From contig CABZUW010000001.1 of assembly GCA_902529105.1 (NCBI GenBank), forward strand, positions 1 through 64,000: DNA of 64,000 bases, read 5' to 3'. The number at the start of each line of letters is the position of its first letter. Position 1 is the stretch's first letter. This document shows positions 56,685 to 64,000 of the stretch, one piece after another. A model generated the notes under the pieces. That model had not been told where the DNA came from. It did not search any database and worked only from the letters and a program-made list of their open reading frames with translations. The DNA comes from an uncultured Pelagibacteraceae bacterium (GTDB lineage: Bacteria; Pseudomonadota; Alphaproteobacteria; Pelagibacterales; Pelagibacteraceae). The position numbers were made by a program, and so were the translations under genes.

Positions 56685-59300
56685 GTGATTAAAAAACAAA
56701 ATATTAAAAGAAACCCTCAAAGACTAAAACATAAAGTTAGACTTGATATAGAATTCTATGAAGATCCAAAAAATAAAAAAATCGAATTATTGATAGTTTT
56801 CATACAAAAAGGAGGTGTCTCTGATGGAAAATTATTACTCGGTGACATTATCAAATCTATAAATGGTATTGCGGTAAACAATAAAGAGATTCAATTCGAT
56901 AATGAAATAAACAAAATAAACTGGGGGGATGAAATTATATTGGAAGTAGAAAGAAAAAATAAAATTCAAAATATAAAAATCAAAACATTATCTTTTGAAA
57001 ATTATAAAAAAACGCATGCTGTTTGGGGAATCGATATAAAAGAGGAAAAAAAACAAATGGTCATTAAAAGTTATGGTATTGAGTATAACTACAGTAATTA
57101 TATTGAACCAGGAGACATTTTATTAGAAATCAATTCTGTAAAGATTAATTCTCTTAATGATTTAAACAAAGAAAAATCTAAGTATAAAGTTGGAGATACT
57201 ATTGAATTTAAAATAGAAAGAAAAAAAATTTCTCAGATAAAAAAATTTAAAATCAAATTAATAAATTTTCAAAAAGCGATATTATTAAACAAAAAGTCGT
57301 GTGATAACTATTGGATAAAAAAAGCAGGTACACTAATGTTTAAAGAGTGGGTGGACTCAGACTATGGTTACAACCATAAAGATTGGCTAGGAAGACGTGA
57401 GGAAATTTTAAAGTTAGAAACTATTGCAGAACGTTTTTCTGATGCAAGACATACTGAAAATTCTGATTATATAAAAGATTGGAAAAACAAGGATGCTAAA
57501 CTTCTTACTAAATTATTAAAGCCCGAATATAGAGATATTAATTTTAAACTAAATTTTTTTAGTTTGGTTTTTAATTCAAAAATTATTACAAAATTAAAAA
57601 GTCTTAATTTAAAAAAAGAGTGTTGCTACTCGTATATTTTAACAGGAAAAGTTATTGGTGGAGATTGGGATAAAGATGTTCCTGCAAATATAAAAAACTT
57701 TGAAAAGTTAATTTCCGTCAAAGATAAAAAAAAAGAAATATTTGTTGATGAAATTTCAGATGTATCCTTGAACTTTTTTTTTAATGAAATGGTAGATAAA
57801 AAAAAAGATATTTTTATCAAATATAAATCAGATAATAAGTTTTGGAAATTTTCAAATAAAAAACAAACAAAACTGTCTACTATTCAATCCCTTGGATTTG
57901 AAGATATTGCGACAAATTTAGGATATTGGTTTGAATCAAAATATAAATTTAATAAAGCAAAAATAAAATTAGCAGTAGATGATTTTTGTAGAAGCTTTTT
58001 TTTAGAATATCCTGATTTTGATCTTGAGAGAATAAAGGAAATTGAAAAAATGGATCTTCAAGATGAGCCAGAATATGATGAAAATGATTATAGTTCCGAT
58101 CATCAAAATAAAATTTATATTTCAACAAGTGTTAGTAAAAAAAAAGTAGCCGGAAAAGAATCATTTTTGGTTAAATTAAATAATTTACCTACTGATGAAG
58201 AAATAGAAGATTATAATATTGGAAAAAAAATTTATCTAAAAATTTATATTTATGATATCACAGATTTAGATGAAGATAGTTTCTTCAAGATTCAAGAAAA
58301 TGGTGAGGATACAAGGCAGTATTTTCTCAACAATTGTCATGTAATTAAAACAGAAGATTTATCTTGGTCCGAAGGTAATGGAATATTAGTTCAAACTGTT
58401 GAATTAAACCTTTATGAATATAAACCTACAGAGTTAGCTTTTCCTTACTCAAAATTACAATTACCAAAATATGGAAAAAGAAAACTATCTTTTAGAACTT
58501 TTATCTGCACCGAAGATCAAAAATTTGATGAAAACGATGGAAGATTTATTACTAATGATAGTCCAACATTCAGGTCAGAAGAGTATCTTTTAGAAAGTTA
58601 TTCAGAAGGATTTGATGAATATGGTGATTACACAGATATTTTATCTTACTCATCCTCTGAAATAGAAGTTGAATATAAACAGCCTGGTTATCTAGAAATT
58701 AATAGACGAAAATATAATGATCTTAAAATTGCTTTGAGTTTAGCTTTAAACCAGGATGATAAGAATGATCAGAAAGCTAATTTAGAAAAAATTAAAGACT
58801 CAGTGAGATACGGTGATTTTACCGTTGAGGGAAATATCCATAAAATTCTTAGTTTGAAAAAAAATTATGAAAAATCTCTAAATAGAAAATTAAATTTAGA
58901 TAATATTCTTAAAGACTTAAAGAAAAATTCTGTAATACACGAAAGATATGAAATAATAGATTTTTTACTTAATCTCGCAACAAAAGATGAAACTTTTAAT
59001 AGTAAAGAAAATAAGTTCATCGACAAAGTTTCTCATGAACTAGAACTAAATAAGGAGAAATATCAAGAAATTAAAAAACAAAAAACTTCGTCTGTAAAAT
59101 TTGTAGATTTTGGTGAAGAGGTTGAGGAAAGTGTTTTTGGGATTAACAAAGATATGACTAAAGATGAAAAGCTTAAAATTTTAAGAAAAGAATATAGTAG
59201 ATGGAATGCTTTAACAAATAATACCGACAAAATGATTAGGGAAAGAGCTAAAGAAATGAGAGATTTAGCAGCGAATTTGAGAACTCAATACAGCAAATAA
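56685..59300 (+). CDS. 871-aa PDZ-PDZ protein with TerB-like and degenerate J-like C-terminus
   Basis: LLGDIIKSINGIAV and EPGDILLEINSVKI (two PDZ-like units); HERYEIIDFLLNLATKDETFNSKENKFIDKVSHEL (TerB-like); MTKDEKLKILRKEYSRW (J-like, no HPD); GTG start. Confidence 0.65.
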   Translation: MIKKQNIKRNPQRLKHKVRLDIEFYEDPKNKKIELLIVFIQKGGVSDGKLLLGDIIKSINGIAVNNKEIQFDNEINKINWGDEIILEVERKNKIQNIKIKTLSFENYKKTHAVWGIDIKEEKKQMVIKSYGIEYNYSNYIEPGDILLEINSVKINSLNDLNKEKSKYKVGDTIEFKIERKKISQIKKFKIKLINFQKAILLNKKSCDNYWIKKAGTLMFKEWVDSDYGYNHKDWLGRREEILKLETIAERFSDARHTENSDYIKDWKNKDAKLLTKLLKPEYRDINFKLNFFSLVFNSKIITKLKSLNLKKECCYSYILTGKVIGGDWDKDVPANIKNFEKLISVKDKKKEIFVDEISDVSLNFFFNEMVDKKKDIFIKYKSDNKFWKFSNKKQTKLSTIQSLGFEDIATNLGYWFESKYKFNKAKIKLAVDDFCRSFFLEYPDFDLERIKEIEKMDLQDEPEYDENDYSSDHQNKIYISTSVSKKKVAGKESFLVKLNNLPTDEEIEDYNIGKKIYLKIYIYDITDLDEDSFFKIQENGEDTRQYFLNNCHVIKTEDLSWSEGNGILVQTVELNLYEYKPTELAFPYSKLQLPKYGKRKLSFRTFICTEDQKFDENDGRFITNDSPTFRSEEYLLESYSEGFDEYGDYTDILSYSSSEIEVEYKQPGYLEINRRKYNDLKIALSLALNQDDKNDQKANLEKIKDSVRYGDFTVEGNIHKILSLKKNYEKSLNRKLNLDNILKDLKKNSVIHERYEIIDFLLNLATKDETFNSKENKFIDKVSHELELNKEKYQEIKKQKTSSVKFVDFGEEVEESVFGINKDMTKDEKLKILRKEYSRWNALTNNTDKMIRERAKEMRDLAANLRTQYSK

Positions 59301-59307
59301 TTTGTCA

Positions 59308-60435
59308 CTATTTTATCTTATCAATTAATTTTTTTAAAACAGAACCTGCATCTTTATTATGGTTATCAGATTCTGCAAATATTTCTTTTAAAGTCGATAT
59401 TATCTTTTGTTTATCGGATTTCATTAAAATTTTTGCCTCATTAAATGCATTTTCGATTCTTTTTTCTACTACAGACATTTTTGATATGTTCAAAAGACTC
59501 TTAATGCTTATTGCTGCTTTTTCTCCAAATCTTTTTTTGAATTTTTCTTGTTCATCTTTAGAAAACTTTTTATCTGCGAGATAGATACTTAATGATCCCC
59601 ATAGTAAAGCTTTATTAATTATTTCCTTGTTAGAGTTATCTAATTCGTTTCCCGTTACTTTTTTTATACTTTCATTAATCTTCCTATCAACCACTTTTAG
59701 GTCATAGACACCTTTTTTATCTGTTTTGAAAAATTCGTTATATTCATGGCTCATTGAAAACCATATCAAGGCCTGCATTCTATTAAGGAATGTCGGATGA
59801 GTATCATACAGTAGATTATTGTTTCCTTGTAACTTTTTTAATTCTCTCAGTTGATCTAAATAAGAACTAAAATTAAAAGATATATGTTCATCACTAAGAC
59901 CAGTAGATATTTTTAACATTGCTCTTAAAGAGTTCTCGATACTTCCTGACCCTAATAAACCAGCGCGATCAGCCGAAATTTCTGCAGCTCTACTTAAATT
60001 AAGAAAATTGAGATATTCGTTTCTTGTCCTTGCTTTTTCAATAGGTGGATAAAGACTATGCTGATAATAAAAATGGGAAATCTCGTGGGCAATAACACTC
60101 TCTAACTCGCCAGGATTTAATAATTCAACCATCTTTGATGTAATAATTATTTCAGCATTCAAACTTTGAGGCATCATGGCACAAGCTGCTTGAGTTTGAA
60201 TATGATTTGCAGTTACAAAAAAATTAAAGTTATTTTTAACACCAAGTCTTTTAAAAACTTTATCTATGGAACTAGCAATTTTTGGAAATAAGTTTTCGCT
60301 TACTTTAACTGAACTTGATAATAAATTTCTTAAGTTTTGATTATTATAATTTTTTGTATCATTTTTATTGTCTTGAACGATTCCTAATTCATTCAAATCG
60401 TCGTATGTATATCTAAATCTATCCAAAAAATTCAT
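59308..60435 (-). CDS. M48-family metallopeptidase with TerB-like C-terminal domain
   Basis: ESVIAHEISHFYYQHS (HExxH) and AAEISADRAGLLG (third ligand); C-terminal ALLWGSLSIYLADKKFSKDEQEKFKKRFG. Confidence 0.8.
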   Translation of the reverse strand: MNFLDRFRYTYDDLNELGIVQDNKNDTKNYNNQNLRNLLSSSVKVSENLFPKIASSIDKVFKRLGVKNNFNFFVTANHIQTQAACAMMPQSLNAEIIITSKMVELLNPGELESVIAHEISHFYYQHSLYPPIEKARTRNEYLNFLNLSRAAEISADRAGLLGSGSIENSLRAMLKISTGLSDEHISFNFSSYLDQLRELKKLQGNNNLLYDTHPTFLNRMQALIWFSMSHEYNEFFKTDKKGVYDLKVVDRKINESIKKVTGNELDNSNKEIINKALLWGSLSIYLADKKFSKDEQEKFKKRFGEKAAISIKSLLNISKMSVVEKRIENAFNEAKILMKSDKQKIISTLKEIFAESDNHNKDAGSVLKKLIDKIK

Positions 60436-61037
60436 TTATTTTTTATCTTATTAATAATTTTTTTAATTTCCTTTATACTATCTTCATGTGGTGGAAATGA
60501 ATTGTTAAAGTTGCCATAATTTTCACTTGTTTTAAATCTTATTGTTTTACTCCCTCTAGAAGTTTCTTCTATACTTAAATAAATTCCTTGCTCCCTCAGA
60601 TTAAAAACCTTTTCAAGAAATCTATTTGACAATTTAACATCATAATCCTTGAATTTAGATACTTGATTATCTATTGTTTGTCCCTTTAGATTATTTTTAT
60701 TAAATTTAGGATCATTTAACCGACTATAAATAAGTGTAGTACTAACTTTTCCTTTTGGTTTTTCAGTAATGTTTTTTGGAAGATTTTCGTTAATAATTTT
60801 TTTTGCACCCTCAACGCTTATGAAGCTATTTTTAGGTTGTTTGCTAAAATATTTTAAAATTTCTTGGTCCTTTATTTTTTGAACTGAACCAAATTTAAAT
60901 TTTTTTTCATAGATTTTTAATATTTTAATATTATTTCCATTAACCTTTTCACCTGCGGCTTTAATTAATTGACTTTTGTTATCCCATACTATCTCTTTAT
61001 TATTAATTTTATTCTCTAAAAATTCTTTTAATCTCAT
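60432..61037 (-). CDS. Hypothetical basic protein
   Basis: 201-aa ORF overlapping the M48 gene start by 4 nt. Confidence 0.6.
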   Translation of the reverse strand: MRLKEFLENKINNKEIVWDNKSQLIKAAGEKVNGNNIKILKIYEKKFKFGSVQKIKDQEILKYFSKQPKNSFISVEGAKKIINENLPKNITEKPKGKVSTTLIYSRLNDPKFNKNNLKGQTIDNQVSKFKDYDVKLSNRFLEKVFNLREQGIYLSIEETSRGSKTIRFKTSENYGNFNNSFPPHEDSIKEIKKIINKIKNK

Positions 61038-61462
61038 TTCGATTTATTCCTATAATAATATTCTCTATCTCTTTTTCTTTTTTTAATTAATTGTTCCTCA
61101 GTGAGATTCCGATGTCTTTCTTTATAATGCTTCTTTTTTTTATTTAACGGCATTAAATCTCTGTATCTTTTTGATTTGTATCTTTTTCTTAAAGTTTTTT
61201 CAGAAATATTTTTTGTTTTAAAATCATCGATTGATTGATCCGATGAGTGGTTAAAAATTTTAGATAATGGCAGTTTGTTGCCATGATGACCAAAAATTAA
61301 ACCCGGTCTTTCAGTTTCTTTTCTTGTTAATATTTTTTTATTTCTAAAAGTTTTTTTTGTCCAAAAACTGGGTTTTAAATTAATTATTTTTTGAATTTCC
61401 TCATTGCTTCGTAATATCCACTGATTATGACCTTCTGGGTTCCTGTTAAAAATTTTTTTCAA
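61034..61462 (-). CDS. Hypothetical highly basic protein
   Basis: 142-aa ORF, 4-nt overlap with the next gene, Lys/Arg-rich tail. Confidence 0.6.
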   Translation of the reverse strand: MKKIFNRNPEGHNQWILRSNEEIQKIINLKPSFWTKKTFRNKKILTRKETERPGLIFGHHGNKLPLSKIFNHSSDQSIDDFKTKNISEKTLRKRYKSKRYRDLMPLNKKKKHYKERHRNLTEEQLIKKRKRDREYYYRNKSK

Positions 61463-61463
61463 A

Positions 61464-61643
61464 TTATTCTATTAAATCTTTCCAACTTTTTTCAGTTTCA
61501 GATTTAGGGCTGCTATTGTTTTTATTATTGTCTTTTTCTTTTTTCATTTCTTTGTAAAGATTAATAAAATCTTGTCTGGAACCTTTTTTCTTTCCCATTT
61601 CCCTAAATTTATTTGTCCACTTGTTTCTGTTCTTTTTATCCAT
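61464..61643 (-). CDS. 59-aa hypothetical protein, absent from the ORF track
   Basis: MDKKNRNKWTNKFREMGKKKGSRQDFINLYKEMKKEKDNNKNNSSPKSETEKSWKDLIE; fills the gap between flanking same-strand genes. Confidence 0.6.
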   Translation of the reverse strand: MDKKNRNKWTNKFREMGKKKGSRQDFINLYKEMKKEKDNNKNNSSPKSETEKSWKDLIE

Positions 61644-61645
61644 TT

Positions 61646-62737
61646 TTATTTCAACTTCATGTCCCTGTGTTTGTCTAAAAATGCTGAAAGCCCTATTTTT
61701 TCTATTTCAGAATAAAGTTCCTCTAAATTAATGTCCATAGAATCTAATTTTGTTATTGCATCTTCAATGTTTTTTTTTGCAGATTTTAATTTTTTTCTTG
61801 TGTCAGATTTATCCTCTATTGATTTAAAAGTTGCGTTTTTAACTTTTGGATTTTCCCAAAACTTTAATGCAGAAAGTTCATTTTCTTTACCCGATTTTCT
61901 TTCTTTTGAGAGTTGAGTAAGTAAATATCTTTGCGTTTGTGCCAATGTCTTTAAAACGTCATAGTCATATTTACATAAAAAAATATTACCTTTGTGATCA
62001 AATTGTACATCTTTAGGAAAATCTTTAGGTAGCGTTCTAGAAAATATTATTCCAATATCAGATCCTGACTCCTTCATATCTTCTTGCAACTTACCTATCC
62101 ATTTATTACTCCAGGCCTTAGTTTTTTTTCTTTCATAAAGAATTTTGCTAATTACTGATCCTTGTTCAATAACTTCTTGTATCCAATCTCCACCTGACTC
62201 GCCTTTTTCATATTCTTGAATTTTATCATTCTTATCTTTGAATATTTTTTTTAAATATTCCCCTAGTGAAATTTCTGCACCAGATCCTTGATCTACAGTA
62301 GTTCCTTGATTTGCAGTTTGACTTAAGGTCTGTATTTGTTTTTTTAATCTAGTCTTATCTAAATCCCATTGATTTTTTTCCTCATTATGTTTATTAAGTT
62401 GATCTTCTCGATCTTTTTTGATCGCATTTTCTATTAGTGCTTCGTAGTGCTCTTTATTCGAAGCTCTGTCAGCTTCAATAGCTTTTTTAATCTCAGCTTT
62501 TTTATCTGCATCAATTTTTTTATTTTTTTCTTCAAGTTCTTGGATTTTGTCGAGATTAGCTTTATTTTTTTTTTCTTCTTCATCTCTTATTGTTTGTTTA
62601 AATTTTTCAAGATTATCTTTATTTTTTTGTCTTTCTTCGTCTCCAATTTTTTTTTTATGTTTTTCAAGATTTTGCTTAATAGCATCCTCCATTGGAAACT
62701 CTGCTTTACATACTGGACACGTTACTTTTTCAATCAT
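61646..62737 (-). CDS. DUF2130-like coiled-coil protein
   Basis: N-terminal CPVC; long coiled coil; GGDWIQEVIEQGSVISKILYERKKTKAWSNKWIGKLQEDMKESGSDIGIIFS. Confidence 0.75.
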   Translation of the reverse strand: MIEKVTCPVCKAEFPMEDAIKQNLEKHKKKIGDEERQKNKDNLEKFKQTIRDEEEKKNKANLDKIQELEEKNKKIDADKKAEIKKAIEADRASNKEHYEALIENAIKKDREDQLNKHNEEKNQWDLDKTRLKKQIQTLSQTANQGTTVDQGSGAEISLGEYLKKIFKDKNDKIQEYEKGESGGDWIQEVIEQGSVISKILYERKKTKAWSNKWIGKLQEDMKESGSDIGIIFSRTLPKDFPKDVQFDHKGNIFLCKYDYDVLKTLAQTQRYLLTQLSKERKSGKENELSALKFWENPKVKNATFKSIEDKSDTRKKLKSAKKNIEDAITKLDSMDINLEELYSEIEKIGLSAFLDKHRDMKLK

Positions 62738-62762
62738 TTGGATCCTCTAGTTTTTAGCTTTA

Positions 62763-63638
62763 TCAATTTATTTTCATTTTTTTCATTTTTTTTATAAGCT
62801 CTTCAAATTCTTTTGAATAAAGCTCTAAAGAATTTTTTGCATTTATTCTCATTTCTAATATTTCTACTAAAGAAGGTAGAACTTTATTAATCAGTTCAAT
62901 GATTTTAATATTTTCCTTAATATCCCCCTTTTTCAAAATAAGTTTTTCATTATACCATCGACAATTATCACAATCACTACCTGAATTTGGCATTTTTTCA
63001 GATTCTAAGCAATTTTTTAAACCAACTAAAGTATCTTCAATATAATCTGTTTTTAATTTGTAAGGTAATAGTGTTGTTTTAAAATTGACTGTTTTGTTAA
63101 ATGTTTTTTGACTTTCGTCTTGAGCATTACAAATCAACCAATAACCAGTATCATGAACTTTAAAGTCATTTATCTTTAAAAGATAAGCATAAAAATCAAG
63201 CTGTCTTAAATAAGATTTATGATAATGTTTATCTGATGAAGTAAAGTCTACTAATTTTTTATTAGACGTAGCTTTATAATCTAAAACAACTATTTCATCG
63301 GTATCTTTGTTTAACCACAAATCGTCTAAAGCACCAAATATTTCTATACCTGTTTTTTTTGATTTGGCTCTAACACCACTTCTATTAAATCTATATTTTT
63401 TTAAAGTTTCTGGATCAAGACCATTATAAGGAACAAAGTTTAAATTATAATCTTTGAATATTGGATGAGGTTCACCTTTTGCTCGTAATTCATCAAATTC
63501 TTCTTTTAATAAGGCGTCTACTCTAGAATTAATTGGATGACCTGGAGTTCCTGGAGGTTTGATTTGATGTTTTTCTAAAAGATAAAAACACAAAGGACAT
63601 TTTATAAAATTATCCCACTTAGTTCTACTTATTTCCAT
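62763..63638 (-). CDS. PD-(D/E)XK nuclease-superfamily (Cas4/RecB-like) protein
   Basis: FIKCPLCFYL, FGALDDLWLNKDTDEIVVLDYKATS, C-terminal SDCDNCRWYNEK. Confidence 0.75.
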   Translation of the reverse strand: MEISRTKWDNFIKCPLCFYLLEKHQIKPPGTPGHPINSRVDALLKEEFDELRAKGEPHPIFKDYNLNFVPYNGLDPETLKKYRFNRSGVRAKSKKTGIEIFGALDDLWLNKDTDEIVVLDYKATSNKKLVDFTSSDKHYHKSYLRQLDFYAYLLKINDFKVHDTGYWLICNAQDESQKTFNKTVNFKTTLLPYKLKTDYIEDTLVGLKNCLESEKMPNSGSDCDNCRWYNEKLILKKGDIKENIKIIELINKVLPSLVEILEMRINAKNSLELYSKEFEELIKKMKKMKIN

Positions 63639-63981
63639 AAGTTCTCCAATTTTTATTCTCTTTTAATTTTTTTGATAAAACTACTTCTTTTAACTTTTCT
63701 GATAAAACTAACATCTCTATCTCATTTTTTTTATACTCATGTCTTATCCTCAAGTACCTAGCTAATCTCAATAGATTATATGGTAAAAAATATATGTTTA
63801 AAACAAGTTTTAATACAGGCCTTGTTTTATAAAATTCTTTATTAGCTTGTTTTCTAATTTCCCTGCTAGCTAAATACATGTCAATATCATGTTTCCAGCT
63901 TTTACAGTAAGTTAGACGATCCTTAAGTTTATTTTTAAAATAGTTATTCATTTTACGTACCTCGCAATTTGTCTGTAACAT
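63625..63981 (-). CDS. Hypothetical protein
   Basis: 118-aa ORF overlapping the nuclease gene start. Confidence 0.5.
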   Translation of the reverse strand: MLQTNCEVRKMNNYFKNKLKDRLTYCKSWKHDIDMYLASREIRKQANKEFYKTRPVLKLVLNIYFLPYNLLRLARYLRIRHEYKKNEIEMLVLSEKLKEVVLSKKLKENKNWRTYGNK

Positions 63982-64000
63982 TGTGGTTTTACTGAGGATT

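Noticed and set aside
62447-62797. Phe-rich plus-strand ORFs (62447-62797, 62547-62750)
   Set aside because: Antisense of the Lys-rich coiled coil in the DUF2130-like gene; composition artifact.
62763-63638. CRISPR-Cas system suggested by the Cas4-like nuclease
   Set aside because: No repeat-spacer array and no cas1/cas2 or effector genes seen anywhere in the window; Cas4-like fold also occurs in solo nucleases.

Overview
The window is AT-rich, densely packed bacterial chromosome. Gene content (TRAP and taurine ABC transporters, TauE/SafE exporters, DMG/sarcosine dehydrogenase) and very short spacers suggest a SAR11/Pelagibacterales-like marine alphaproteobacterium; this assignment is inference. 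Most of the first 51 kb is ordinary metabolism and transport: dusA, a dctPQM TRAP operon, rpoZ, a polyamine/MTA-recycling cluster (SpeD-SpeE fusion, FucA-like aldolase, mtnA, mtnP, apt), rfbBAC, pmbA/tldD, and a taurine/alanine block (tauABC, aminotransferase, ald). Accessory features there are a split inverse-autotransporter-like barrel and secreted protein pair, a redoxin gene frameshifted at an A9 run, a duplicated and truncated CAU tRNA flanking a ~1 kb mini-insertion, two Fur-type 7-1-7 palindromes upstream of a Cys-rich 60-aa protein, and a regulator made of two tandem winged-helix units. Three substrate-binding-protein genes each have a hairpin 13-14 nt after the stop codon. The best candidate for an undescribed system is 51856-63981, which continues past the window edge: a 1073-aa LRR protein divergently transcribed from a lidless Hsp70 and an 871-aa PDZ-PDZ/TerB-like/degenerate-J-like partner, facing a convergent run of an M48 peptidase with a TerB-like tail, small basic proteins, a DUF2130 coiled-coil protein and a Cas4/RecB-like PD-(D/E)XK nuclease. 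All assignments come from reading translations by eye; no database search was run.
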